A stretch of DNA of 56,820 nt, from contig NZ_JAECZC010000029.1 in the NCBI RefSeq assembly GCF_016056305.1, forward strand, positions 153,072 through 209,891, given 5' to 3'. Each line of letters begins with the position of its first letter. The stretch's first letter is position 1. The stretch comes from Amazonocrinis nigriterrae CENA67 (GTDB taxonomy: Bacteria > Cyanobacteriota > Cyanobacteriia > Cyanobacteriales > Nostocaceae). The notes below the pieces were generated by a model. It saw only the letters and a program-made list of their open reading frames with translations, was not told where the DNA came from and ran no database searches. Both the position numbers and the translations under genes were made by a program. This document shows positions 25,555-35,845 of the stretch, one piece after another.

Positions 25555-26584
25555 CAATAGTAATCAATCAGCTAGTAAAGTCATGCACCTGGAAAACGTC
25601 CAAGAGCTAAAAAAACTTGCTACTAACAAAGTTGGACAGAATTTGATTAGGCCTTATTCATCGTATTCTTATAGGAATGAAACGTTGCCTATACCCCCAG
25701 CTTTAGGAATTCACCTAAGCGGGAAAAGAAATTACAAGCTTGCTATACACATACCTGACAAATCACATCTTGAACTGATTCAACCAGTTGTGGAGATGGC
25801 TAAGGGAGAGATCAATGTACAAATTACTGGCCCTGTGTATCCACAAACTTTGGTAAAACAACATTATAAACGTCCTTTATGCATTGGAATATCTATATCT
25901 CATTCAGATCCACTTGCTGGCACAGGGACTCTTGGGTGCTTTGTCAGAAAGCGGGGTGAATCAGAACTACTAATCTTGAGTAATAATCATGTCTTAGCGA
26001 ATACTAATAATGCACAAATTGGTGATGCTATCATCCAACCAGCAAGAGAAGATGATGGGAAAGAAGATACAGACCAGATTGCTAGTTTAAAAGAGTTTGT
26101 TCCCCTCAAGACTGGCGAGATGAACTTTATTGATGCCGCCACTGCCACAGTAAAAAATACTGCTGTAGGACAAATAAGTGAACTCAGTGGTATTTGTTCG
26201 TTGAAAGGCTTTTACAATCAACAAGAGTTTGAGAATGTCGTAGATGATGATTCTCATGAGTTCATGGTTGCCAAGGTAGGACGGAGAACTGGACTCACTT
26301 GGGGGCAAATTATTGACTACGATATGGATTATGTGCCAGTGCCTTACAACCGAGAGCTAAATAATTGTATATTTAACAACTTAATTACAATTGAAGGAAA
26401 TGGAAATAAAGCATTCAGTCGGCGAGGGGATAGCGGTTCAATTATTGTAGATCAAGATGGTTATGCAATTGGTTTACTTTTCGCAGGCACAGATATGGGA
26501 GGAGGTAACGGTTGTGGAATAACTTATGCTATTCCTATAAGTGAAGTTTTAAAAGAGTTAGATTTAGAGCTAGCACTTACATAA
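25505..26584 (+). CDS. Trypsin-like (chymotrypsin-fold) serine protease
   Basis: A 359-aa protein, if the start at 25505 is used. The C-terminal two thirds form a trypsin-like peptidase domain with catalytic His162 (SNNHVLAN), Asp210 (NFIDAA) and Ser310 (RRGDSGS), all present. Residues about 66-113 resemble the 77-aa protein upstream. No signal peptide is seen, so it should act in the cytoplasm. The first 17 codons come from a MITE; the next in-frame ATG is 25583 (MHLENVQELKKL), giving 333 aa, and it may be the ancestral start. Intracellular trypsin-like domains are frequent effectors in STAND/NLR-type conflict systems. A small membrane-hairpin protein follows after 87 nt. Confidence 0.82.
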   Translation: MTIDGPDQLTLFAPTYFNSNQSASKVMHLENVQELKKLATNKVGQNLIRPYSSYSYRNETLPIPPALGIHLSGKRNYKLAIHIPDKSHLELIQPVVEMAKGEINVQITGPVYPQTLVKQHYKRPLCIGISISHSDPLAGTGTLGCFVRKRGESELLILSNNHVLANTNNAQIGDAIIQPAREDDGKEDTDQIASLKEFVPLKTGEMNFIDAATATVKNTAVGQISELSGICSLKGFYNQQEFENVVDDDSHEFMVAKVGRRTGLTWGQIIDYDMDYVPVPYNRELNNCIFNNLITIEGNGNKAFSRRGDSGSIIVDQDGYAIGLLFAGTDMGGGNGCGITYAIPISEVLKELDLELALT

Positions 26585-26671
26585 AAAATTGATTTATAAG
26601 ACTAGGTTGAATTGATATAAATCATAAATTTTTAGCTGTAATTTCGTCTAAATTATTTGAGGAAATTGAGT

Positions 26672-27037
26672 ATGTCAGAACTAGATAACTTTAATATAGA
26701 CACTTTCCAACAACAAGTTATCAAAGCTGTAGAATTGATATCTTTTTCCGAATCTTTGGATAAATCGCAGATTAGAGCCTTTTCAAGTGGGTCTGAAAAA
26801 TTACAACATGAAGCTGAGGAATTAGTTCAAAGAAAAGACGTTAGACAATATATTTGTCCAGCTTTACAGAGTTTGACTAATGATACTTTTGAAATTGCAA
26901 ATCAGATATTACCTATACTCATTGGTGCAGTATTAGCAGGCACTTTAATGATTCCATTAGATCCAATGTTCTTTGGCTGGATTATAGTAGCGATCGCTAA
27001 GGCAGGAACAGCCAGTTTATGTGCTGATTATCAATAG
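26672..27037 (+). CDS. Small protein with C-terminal membrane hairpin, function unknown
   Basis: A 121-aa protein of a family I do not recognise. The soluble N-terminal 75 residues are helical and charged. Residues about 77-118 form two hydrophobic helices around an IPLDP turn (PILIGAVLAGTLMIPLDPMF, then WIIVAIAKAGTASLCADY). The start is ATG 26672, preceded by GAGGAAATTG; a TTG 15 nt earlier is less likely. The layout and the turn resemble the 139-aa protein at 17929-18348. Its place directly after the protease suggests a membrane target or regulator of the same module. Confidence 0.65.
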   Translation: MSELDNFNIDTFQQQVIKAVELISFSESLDKSQIRAFSSGSEKLQHEAEELVQRKDVRQYICPALQSLTNDTFEIANQILPILIGAVLAGTLMIPLDPMFFGWIIVAIAKAGTASLCADYQ

Positions 27038-27073
27038 GATTACAAAAAGGTAACTCGGTAAAAAATCAAGAAG

Positions 27074-27721
27074 TTATAACTGTTGTATTTGCTGTTGCAC
27101 CCAAAGCCGAAAAGCTTTAATTATCTTATTTGTGTCTGCGGTGAAACTTTGCCTGAGATACTCAGGTATCGCCTCAATTAATGGAAATCTAGGAAAATTT
27201 AAGCTTTGTTGAGATTCTACATAAACCCCATCTAGTAAAATATTTATTTGTAATTGTCCCTGATAAAAACGCCAAATTTCAGGTACTTTTAGCGCTTCAT
27301 AAATATGCAGATGAGTCCGACCACTGATATCAACTTCTAAGGCTAAATTTGGAGTTTGGTCTACTGTTAAATCTAATCGCTGGTTGCGCTCAAATTGGAA
27401 ATCATTTTTTATATAAAAACATAGGTCAGGTTCTATTGCTTGAGCTATAACTTCGTTTTTAAAAGTAGTAGAACCCAGACTCATAAACTCAATATCCAGT
27501 TCTTCTAGTAGCGCCTTAATCAAATCTCCAATAATTTCCTTATCATATTCATGTTCTGGCAGTGGTGCCATAATTTCTAATGTTCCCTTGTCATAAGCAA
27601 TTCGTGTTGCACGGTGTTCTCCTAATTCATCGAGAATGATTTCTAATTCTTGCCATGTGACATCACATAGCAGCACTCTTTGTCCCGGTGGAACATGAAT
27701 GCGCTTTAATTCCAATAACAT
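27074..27721 (-). CDS. Uma2 family (DUF820) PD-(D/E)XK nuclease-like protein
   Basis: A 215-aa protein of the very expanded cyanobacterial Uma2/DUF820 family, which has a restriction endonuclease-like fold. Seen: TWQELEIILDELGEHRATRI, LEIMAPLPEHE, the acidic EPDLCFYI (about 97-104), LALEVDISGRTH (about 127-138) carrying the E-x-(D) core, and VPEIWRFYQGQL. Family members are presumed DNA nucleases, but biological roles are mostly unknown and many lie alone, as here. The start is ATG at 27721. Confidence 0.87.
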   Translation of the reverse strand: MLLELKRIHVPPGQRVLLCDVTWQELEIILDELGEHRATRIAYDKGTLEIMAPLPEHEYDKEIIGDLIKALLEELDIEFMSLGSTTFKNEVIAQAIEPDLCFYIKNDFQFERNQRLDLTVDQTPNLALEVDISGRTHLHIYEALKVPEIWRFYQGQLQINILLDGVYVESQQSLNFPRFPLIEAIPEYLRQSFTADTNKIIKAFRLWVQQQIQQL

Positions 27722-27816
27722 TATTTCTACCGCCGATAACTCCCTAAAATTAGGTTACTCTAGTTGGGTGATATCTTGCTGTCAACTTCCAAATTCAAAC
27801 TTCGTGAGATCAAACC

Positions 27817-28455
27817 TTGAGCCTACATCTTTATTTACTCCGTCATGGACAAACAGAATGCAGCCGTACTAATGCTTTTTGCGGTTCCATAGACTCAGAA
27901 CTTACCCCAGAAGGCTTAGAAATGGCAAAAGCTTTTGCTACTGCATACAAATCTCTTCCTTGGAGTGCTATTTTTTGCAGTCCTATGCAGCGAACTATCG
28001 AGACAGCAAAACCTCTGTATACAGCAATAGGGATGGAACCACAACTGCGGGATGGTTTGAAGGAAATTAATTATGGCAAGTGGGAAGGAAAAACACCAGA
28101 AGTAATCAGTCAAGAATATCACGATGATTATATTCGCTGGTCAGCCGATCCCGCTTGGTATGCGCCAACTGGTGGAGAAATAGCAGTCACAATTGCTTCT
28201 CGCGCTATGCAGGTAATTGAAGAAATCAAACATCTCTACAGCAATGGCAATGTTTTGGTAGTTTCTCACAAAGCAACTATCAGAATAATTTTGTGTAGTT
28301 TGTTGGGAATTGATGTAGGACGTTTTCGTTTTCGTTTAGGATGCCCTGTGGGGTCAGTCAGTGTTGTAGAATTTACTTTGCATGGGCCACTGTTAAATGC
28401 TTTGGCAGATCGCACTCATTTAGATGAGCAGTTACGAAATTTACCTGGTACATAA
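27817..28455 (+). CDS. Histidine phosphatase (phosphoglycerate mutase-like) family protein
   Basis: A 212-aa cytosolic phosphatase or mutase of the histidine phosphatase superfamily. The catalytic phosphohistidine motif is LLRHGQTECSR (residues 8-18), with IFCSPMQRTIETA, the acid GKWEGKTPEVI and the second histidine in VLVVSHKATIRIIL. No ATG lies near the front, so a TTG at 27817 (MSLHLYLLRHGQ) is the probable start; similar proteins begin a few residues before LRHG. The substrate is not evident; cobalamin phosphatase- and phosphoserine phosphatase-like members have the same motifs. Confidence 0.88.
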   Translation: MSLHLYLLRHGQTECSRTNAFCGSIDSELTPEGLEMAKAFATAYKSLPWSAIFCSPMQRTIETAKPLYTAIGMEPQLRDGLKEINYGKWEGKTPEVISQEYHDDYIRWSADPAWYAPTGGEIAVTIASRAMQVIEEIKHLYSNGNVLVVSHKATIRIILCSLLGIDVGRFRFRLGCPVGSVSVVEFTLHGPLLNALADRTHLDEQLRNLPGT

Positions 28456-28829
28456 GTAATTGGTGAACTCTAAGAAAAAAATTATCCTGGTTACTGCTTC
28501 GCAGAACTCTAAGAGCAGCAGCTTGCCGTTCACTGTTAGGTGTTCCTACAGGGTAGGCTACCACCAAGACGTAGAGAACGCCAAGAATTCATAGAGTATA
28601 TTTAAGTCTTAATACAATTTCACTCCATAACAGCTTCACTCTTATATCCACTCTATCTGAAGCAACAATATAGAGACATAAATATATAGCTGAAATAGTC
28701 CACAAGAAAGAGGAAATACTTAAAATTAATATCTAACATAATAGCACTTTCAAATAGTATTACTATCTTACTTTGTGAGTAAAATTAATAAACAAATTTA
28801 TTTTTAACGATTTTATAAATACTAAAAAA
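28456..28829. other. Intergenic region without a gene
   Basis: The first 130 nt resemble decayed intergenic repeats (CCAAGACGTAGAGAACGCCAAG). The remainder is AT-rich with no reading frame, terminator or RNA recognised. It presumably contains the promoter of the amidase gene. Confidence 0.45.
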
Positions 28830-29711
28830 ATGAAGTTTAGAGACTGGGCAACTAGGGTACTATTTATTTCTCTAATGTTCACTGCTTTGATTTTGGCAGT
28901 GTTTGCAGGTAAAGGCACAAAACTATCAAATAATCCAACAAATAATACAATAATATCAAATCCAGAAATTCCAATTGTAAACCAATATCCCCAAATAGAT
29001 TTACAATCAAAAAACCAAGCTAGCAAATCCCAAAATCTGCTCAAATCCCCAGTTAAAAAGAATAAAGTTTCTGGAAGATACAGAACTACTGAAGCTTTTG
29101 CAAAATACAGACCACCATATGAAATTGCCTCAGTACACCCAAGCAACTATGGAGAACGGTATGCCCAAGATGTTAATGGTATACCCGTAAAAAATCAAGC
29201 GATTATTGTCCTTCACGAAACTGGTTATTCCGCCTCTAGTGCTATTAATTTTTTTCAATCACCCCATGAAGAGAATGAAAGTATTCAAGCGAGTTACCAC
29301 ACCTTAATTAAGCTTGATGGAACGATTGTTTATCTAGTCCCGCCAGAAAAACGCGCTTTTGGAGCAGCAAATTCAGTATTTAATGGTATTGATGGGCCTG
29401 AGACTGTGCAGACTAACCCGAATTTGGCATCATCAGTCAATAATTTTGCTTACCACGTTTCTTTAGAAACTCCCCCAGATGGTCGTGGAGATAACATAAA
29501 ATTTCACAGTGGTTACACACAAGCTCAATATAATTCACTCGCTTGGTTAATTGCTCAAAGTCAAGTTCCAGACGATCGCATCACTACGCACAAAGAAGTA
29601 GATCGTTCAGGTCAAAAAATTGACCCAGTAAATTTTGATTTTGATAAATTCCTCAACTTACTGCATACTTTTCGGCAACTAAGTCCAGTTTATCGGGCAG
29701 CGGGGGGATGA
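28830..29711 (+). CDS. N-acetylmuramoyl-L-alanine amidase (Amidase_2/PGRP type), membrane-anchored
   Basis: A 293-aa cell wall hydrolase that cleaves the amide bond between muramic acid and the peptide stem. Residues 8-27 form a membrane anchor or uncleaved signal (VLFISLMFTALILAVFAG). A Ser/Asn/Lys-rich linker (28-95) follows, then the T7-lysozyme-like domain with zinc ligands His129 (IIVLHETG), His254 (TTHKEVD) and Asp265 (KIDP). SYHTLIKLDGTIVYLVPP is the conserved centre. It should act in the periplasm on peptidoglycan. It is single, with no cell-wall gene beside it. Confidence 0.88.
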   Translation: MKFRDWATRVLFISLMFTALILAVFAGKGTKLSNNPTNNTIISNPEIPIVNQYPQIDLQSKNQASKSQNLLKSPVKKNKVSGRYRTTEAFAKYRPPYEIASVHPSNYGERYAQDVNGIPVKNQAIIVLHETGYSASSAINFFQSPHEENESIQASYHTLIKLDGTIVYLVPPEKRAFGAANSVFNGIDGPETVQTNPNLASSVNNFAYHVSLETPPDGRGDNIKFHSGYTQAQYNSLAWLIAQSQVPDDRITTHKEVDRSGQKIDPVNFDFDKFLNLLHTFRQLSPVYRAAGG

Positions 29712-29806
29712 GGAAGATGAGGGAGATGAGGGGGGTGAGGGAGATAGGGAATAACAACTGACAACTGACAACTGACAACTAACTCCTCACTCCTCACTCA
29801 GCACTT
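29712..29806. repeat. Short tandem repeats between the amidase gene and ribBA
   Basis: GATGAGG/GATGAGGGA units are followed by four CTGACAA heptamers (about 29757-29782) and CTCCTCA units. The region lies between convergent genes and holds nothing else. Confidence 0.75.
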
Positions 29807-31615
29807 TCATTTACTAAAGCTGTAAATTTGCTGTTTCTCCAAGCGATCGCTAATTGATGAAGGTAGCACATCTAAAGAGAAAGTCTGCCGATCAAGTTGG
29901 ACTTGCAAATTAGCCAGAGGATCGCTACCTGAAGAAATCAGAAATTCTAGCTTTTGGATGTAAGGAAAAGCTGCTAATTTATCCAGAATTTGGAAGATTG
30001 CTTGCAAGTAAGGATGATTACTTTGCTTATACCAATCACAACTTGCCACTTTTGGTTGGTCAAAACCCAAGTGTACTGTCAATGATGGCTCGTCAAACAA
30101 AGCAAGACCCAAAGGACGCGCTTCTTCTTGCAACAATAAATCATAACTCCTCACAAGATGACGCAATTTTTCTAAACGCTCATAGCGTTTCGTCACCAAT
30201 TGCGGGTCATCTTGCCAGTGAAGCGCTACTGTTACTAAATAGGTTTGTAACAGCATATGACCGAGCTTTTTCGCCTTTGTTGCTAGGTAATAAGAATTGT
30301 AATCGTTTGCCTCAATCAACAAAGGCACGCGATCGACTACTTCTAACCCATAGCCTTTAACCCCCGCAATTTTACGGGGATTATTGGTAATCAGGCGAAT
30401 CTTTTTCACACCTAAATCCATGAGCATTTGCGCTCCCATACCGTAGTCGCGCAAATCAGCGGGAAATCCTAAGCGCTCGTTTGCCTCGACTGTATCCAGT
30501 CCCATATCCTGTAACGAGTAGGCTTTGAGCTTATTAATTAAGCCAATTCCTCGTCCTTCTTGTCGCAGGTAAACGACCACACCTTGATCAGCACTTTCAA
30601 TCATTTTCAGTGCTGCTTGCAGTTGCATTCGACAGTCACAACGCAAAGAACCCAAAGCATCACCAGTTAAACATTCTGAATGCATCCGCACCATCACCGG
30701 TTCATCTTGGAAATGTGCGGGGTCGCCCTTGACAATGGCAACATGTTCCGAGCCATCGAGAGTGTGGCGATAAGCGTAGATTTGAAAGTGACCGAACTGG
30801 GTAGGTAATTCGGCAATACTTTCGCGGATCACCAAGCGATCGTGTTGTAAACGATAACTAATTAAATCGGCAATACTGATAATTTTTAACTGGTGATTGC
30901 GAGCATATTCAAATAGCTGGGGTAACCGCGCCATTGAACCGTCGGGGTTTTGAATTTCACAAATCACCCCCGCCGGGTACAGCCCTGCTAATCGTGCTAA
31001 GTCAACGCCCGCCTCCGTATGTCCTGCCCGTTTGAGTACGCCTCCTTCCTTCGCCCGAATGGGGAAAATATGACCAGGACGACGTAAATCTAGAGGTTTT
31101 GTAGCTGGATTCAGAGCAACTTGGATAGTCCGGGCACGGTCTTCTGCTGAGATGCCAGTACTTACACCTAGATGGGGGCCTGCATCAATACTAACTGTAA
31201 AAGCGGTCTGGTTAGTATCTGTAATATTGCTCACCATTAAGGGTAAGTCTAATTCATCCAAGCGATCGCCAGTCATCGCCAGACAAATCAGCCCTCTTGC
31301 TTCCACCGCCATAAAATTGATCGTGTCGGGTGTAGCAAATTGAGCAGCACAAATTAAGTCGCCTTCGTTTTCCCTATTTTCGTCATCGACTACAACGATG
31401 ACGCGACCTGCTTTCAAATCTGCTAAAGCAGCATCAATCGAATCAAATTCAAAGCTTTGAGTTGAGGAGTGAGCGCTGTCAGTAGTGTTTCCTAATTCAG
31501 GAACCACATTCAAGCGAGCATCTTCCCCATTGGGGGGAGTAGCATGAGACTGCGGTGTAGGTTTAGGCGTTGACACAGAGGATTTCCGGCTACCAAAAGT
31601 AAATTTTTTTAACAA
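29807..31615 (-). CDS. ribBA: Bifunctional 3,4-dihydroxy-2-butanone 4-phosphate synthase / GTP cyclohydrolase II
   Basis: Supplies both precursors of riboflavin. After a low-complexity N-terminus (1-50), the RibB domain shows [26 protein letters not shown] and [14 protein letters not shown]. The RibA domain shows the zinc cysteines in [18 protein letters not shown], the GTP-binding [11 protein letters not shown] and [18 protein letters not shown]. At 602 aa it is longer than RibBA of many bacteria, because of a C-terminal extension of about 130 residues after the cyclohydrolase domain, as in other cyanobacteria. I looked for an FMN riboswitch upstream and did not see its conserved boxes. Confidence 0.95.
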   Translation of the reverse strand: MLKKFTFGSRKSSVSTPKPTPQSHATPPNGEDARLNVVPELGNTTDSAHSSTQSFEFDSIDAALADLKAGRVIVVVDDENRENEGDLICAAQFATPDTINFMAVEARGLICLAMTGDRLDELDLPLMVSNITDTNQTAFTVSIDAGPHLGVSTGISAEDRARTIQVALNPATKPLDLRRPGHIFPIRAKEGGVLKRAGHTEAGVDLARLAGLYPAGVICEIQNPDGSMARLPQLFEYARNHQLKIISIADLISYRLQHDRLVIRESIAELPTQFGHFQIYAYRHTLDGSEHVAIVKGDPAHFQDEPVMVRMHSECLTGDALGSLRCDCRMQLQAALKMIESADQGVVVYLRQEGRGIGLINKLKAYSLQDMGLDTVEANERLGFPADLRDYGMGAQMLMDLGVKKIRLITNNPRKIAGVKGYGLEVVDRVPLLIEANDYNSYYLATKAKKLGHMLLQTYLVTVALHWQDDPQLVTKRYERLEKLRHLVRSYDLLLQEEARPLGLALFDEPSLTVHLGFDQPKVASCDWYKQSNHPYLQAIFQILDKLAAFPYIQKLEFLISSGSDPLANLQVQLDRQTFSLDVLPSSISDRLEKQQIYSFSK

Positions 31616-32239
31616 TTTCTTCTTTTAAATTGTAGCTCGTTTATACGGCACAGAAGTAGACTAGCAATGATTTGATATCATGGCGAAATTTCTATCGCTA
31701 AAATTGGCGTTGAGTACTAAAGTGTAGCGATCAGCAAAAGGCAGGAGGTGAAGCAATGCGGTGAGGTAGCCCTCGTCTTGGTGCGGCTATTGTTTTGCGT
31801 AAGTCCTAATTTCCCTTTTTCCCAGCTACAACCGCCAATATTTGCATAAAGAAATATCAGATGAGCTTCTGTCCTCACAGGAAATTTCCTAAGCTCAGAA
31901 ACTGGTGATAATCTTGCTGGTGAGAGTGTGAATATCGCCGTAACCCAAGTTTGGAGCTACAAATACTCCAGCTTGTTTAAATGGTGCTTTTTGCACCTTG
32001 TGTCTGGTAACTGACAAGTAGGTAAGCAGGAATAAATATAACTCTGTACAAAGGTGTAAAAATATCTAAAAACCTTACCAATGAAGAATGACGCCACTTG
32101 CAAAGGCTACCTCACCGGACTGCCTTGCCAACGCTGTGGCTCACAAATGATGGTCTTGACAAGTTAACTTTATTTTGCCGACCTACTTAGTTGATAACTG
32201 ATAACGAATTAACCAAAAACGGATAAGGATTTCATAATC
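31616..32239. other. Long divergent intergenic region between ribBA and argC
   Basis: No reading frame was accepted. It contains the phrase TTGCGTAAGTCCTAA (31794), which I recognise as a frequent Nostoc repeat end, several small hairpins (for instance GGTGCTTTTTGCACC at 31983), and the MITE copy at 32016-32188. A structured leader or small RNA between about 31740 and 32010 is possible but not demonstrated. Confidence 0.45.
32016..32188. mobile_element. MITE copy with inverted ends AAGTAGGT, carrying an internal insertion
   Basis: It has the same ends and internal phrases as 25440-25554. It is longer by about 58 nt because of an insertion beginning near ACGCCACTTGCAAAGG, which includes CTACCTCACCGGACTGCCTT. 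It ends 51 nt upstream of argC. Confidence 0.72.
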
Positions 32240-33298
32240 ATGGGCAATTCAAGACGCGTACCTGTTGGAATTGTTGGCGCGTCAGGCTATGGCGGAGTAC
32301 AGCTAGTGCGATTACTGATGGAACATCCAGAAGTCGAACTAGTTTATTTAGGCGGTGAGAGTAGTGCGGGAAAATCCTTTGCGGATCTCTACCCACATTT
32401 AGCTCATGCTGTGAACTTGCCAATAGAGGCTGTAGAACCGGAAATCATTGCTGACCGTTGTGAAGTAGTGTTTCTCTCTTTACCCAATGGTCTGGCTTGC
32501 CAAATTGCACCGAAACTGGTGGAAAAAGGACGTAAAGTACTAGATTTGAGTGCGGATTATCGATTTAGTGAGTTGGCAACTTACACCACATGGTATGGTA
32601 CCGAAAGAAGCGATCGTGCCATTGCCGCCACAGCAGTGTATGGATTACCAGAACTTTATCGCGATCGCATTGCCGAAGCACAACTAATTGGCTGTCCTGG
32701 TTGCTATCCTACCGCCAGCCTTCTAGCACTGTCGCCGCTTCTTAAGCAAGGCTTAATCGTGCCAGAAACCGCCATCATTGATGCTAAATCTGGTACATCT
32801 GGCGGCGGACGACAAGCCAAAGTCAACTTATTGCTAGCTGAAGCAGATAATTCATTAGCAGCATACAATGTCGCTCGTCACCGCCATACCCCTGAAATAG
32901 AGCAAATATGCAGCAATTTAGCGGGTCACGAAGTCACAGTTCAATTTACACCCCATCTCATCCCAATGGTACGTGGGATTTTAGCCACCGTATATGCCAC
33001 ACTGCGCGACCCTGGATTAGTCAGAGATGACTTACACACAATTTACACAGCTTTCTACCGTAATTCTCCTTGGGTGAGAGTCTGCGAAAGTGGCGTATAT
33101 CCGCAAACCAAGTGGGCAAGTGGCAGCAATCTTTGTTATATCGGTGTAGAAGTTGACCCACGCACTGGCCGTGTGATTGTCATGTCAGCCATTGACAACT
33201 TGATAAAAGGTCAGGCAGGTCAAGCAATTCAGTGTTTGAACATTATGATGGGCTGGGATGAAACCTTGGGGTTGCCCAAGTTGGGATTTTATCCGTAA
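32240..33298 (+). CDS. argC: N-acetyl-gamma-glutamyl-phosphate reductase
   Basis: Third step of arginine synthesis: NADPH-dependent reduction of N-acetylglutamyl phosphate to the semialdehyde. The 352-aa protein has the N-terminal nucleotide-binding [17 protein letters not shown], the catalytic cysteine in [29 protein letters not shown] and the catalytic-type His in the [11 protein letters not shown] region. The length fits the family. AAGGATTTC lies before the ATG. No other arg gene is adjacent, as is usual in cyanobacteria. Confidence 0.96.
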   Translation: MGNSRRVPVGIVGASGYGGVQLVRLLMEHPEVELVYLGGESSAGKSFADLYPHLAHAVNLPIEAVEPEIIADRCEVVFLSLPNGLACQIAPKLVEKGRKVLDLSADYRFSELATYTTWYGTERSDRAIAATAVYGLPELYRDRIAEAQLIGCPGCYPTASLLALSPLLKQGLIVPETAIIDAKSGTSGGGRQAKVNLLLAEADNSLAAYNVARHRHTPEIEQICSNLAGHEVTVQFTPHLIPMVRGILATVYATLRDPGLVRDDLHTIYTAFYRNSPWVRVCESGVYPQTKWASGSNLCYIGVEVDPRTGRVIVMSAIDNLIKGQAGQAIQCLNIMMGWDETLGLPKLGFYP

Positions 33299-33371
33299 TG
33301 GGGCATGGGGCATTGGGCATGGGGCATTGGGCATTGCTCCCCTGCTCCCTTGCACCCCTGCCCCCCTGCCT
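33299..33371. repeat. Tandem repeats between argC and eno
   Basis: GGGGCATTGGGCAT units are followed by CTCCCCTGCTCCC/CCCCTGC units in a convergent gap. No separate gene is present; small frames through it are repeat translations. Confidence 0.75.
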
Positions 33372-34745
<1,374 letters not shown>

Positions 34746-34901
34746 TCAGAGGACTTTCTCGACTGAGATTAAAGAAGATTTCCAGATATGTGGTGAATTG
34801 CTGTTAGATGCACAAACTATAAATTTTAGGCAAGCGGGTAACTTCTGTAAAATATTGATTGGCAGAAATCCATATTTACAAAGGCACAACAAAAAATCAT
34901 T

Positions 34902-35336
34902 ATGCGATTACTACACACAATGCTGCGGGTAGGCAACCTTGAAGAGTCTTTGAAATTTTACTGCGAACTCCTGGGAATGAAATTACTGCGGCGAAAAGAT
35001 TATCCAGGAGGAGAATTTACCTTAGCTTTTATCGGCTATGGCGATGAAAGCAACAACACAGTGCTAGAACTCACTTACAACTGGGGGGTAGACAAATACG
35101 AATTAGGTAATGCTTATGGTCATATTGCCCTTGGTGTTGATGATATTTATGCTACCTGTGAGGAAATCAAAAATCGTGGTGGTAAAGTAGTACGGGAACC
35201 AGGGCCAATGAAACATGGTTCCACAGTAATTGCTTTCATCGAAGATCCAGATGGTTACAAAGTTGAACTGATTCAACTAGGAACTCAAGGATCAGCCCAG
35301 AAATCGGAAGCACAAGAACAACTTGTGAGTCAGTAA
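34902..35336 (+). CDS. gloA: Lactoylglutathione lyase (glyoxalase I)
   Basis: Detoxifies methylglyoxal by isomerising its glutathione hemithioacetal to S-lactoylglutathione. The 144-aa protein has the four metal ligands at the same positions as E. coli GloA: His5, Glu56, His74 and Glu122. Neighbouring motifs are [31 protein letters not shown] and [11 protein letters not shown]. That pattern predicts a nickel or cobalt enzyme. It lies divergent to eno. Confidence 0.95.
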   Translation: MRLLHTMLRVGNLEESLKFYCELLGMKLLRRKDYPGGEFTLAFIGYGDESNNTVLELTYNWGVDKYELGNAYGHIALGVDDIYATCEEIKNRGGKVVREPGPMKHGSTVIAFIEDPDGYKVELIQLGTQGSAQKSEAQEQLVSQ

Positions 35337-35845
35337 GCTCTTGAGCAGGGGAGCAGGGGAGCAGGGGAGCAGGGGAGCAGGGGGGATGAGGGAGATGAGG
35401 GAAAATAACCATTTCCCATTTTCCATACCCAATGCCCAATTCCCCATTGCCCCTTATCCCCAGAGGGGGCCCCGAGTTCCCCATTCCCAATCTCAGTAAT
35501 ATCGGAATGGTGTTTTCGTTTTAAATTAAGGAATAGGTAGTTGCTCAAGCGATCGCCAATTACTCATCTCAAATTGTAACCGCAGATACATGCTGATACA
35601 GGCTAATAGTGTTTCGATAATTATTTGGTGAGTAGTCTCTGGAAAAGAATCAAGTATCAAGGATGAAGTATGCAATTTTCAGTCTACTCTAGACTATAGG
35701 AACGCCTCTGTTATACGCGAACTTCCTGTATCGTGAAAAAGTCGCTTGCAATTGAGCATAGAAAGTTTTTAGCTCTCCTCACTAACCAATTTTTACACTA
35801 AACTTCAAATCTAAAATCCAAAATCTAAAATCCAAAATTATAAAG
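35337..35845. other. Intergenic region with octamer arrays, upstream of clpB
   Basis: AGCAGGGG octamers run at about 35344-35385, with GATGAGGGA and CCATTTCCCATT-type short repeats after them. Just before clpB, AAAATCTAAAATCC units repeat (about 35808-35838). No gene was seen. A heat-shock-type (CIRCE) operator was looked for ahead of clpB and not found. Confidence 0.5.

Noticed and set aside
31616-31800. FMN riboswitch ahead of ribBA
   Set aside because: The conserved FMN-element boxes could not be found on the minus strand of this region.
35344-35405. Octamer array upstream of clpB as a possible CRISPR or operator array
   Set aside because: It is a simple AGCAGGGG tandem repeat of the kind that follows many genes here; units are contiguous with no spacers.
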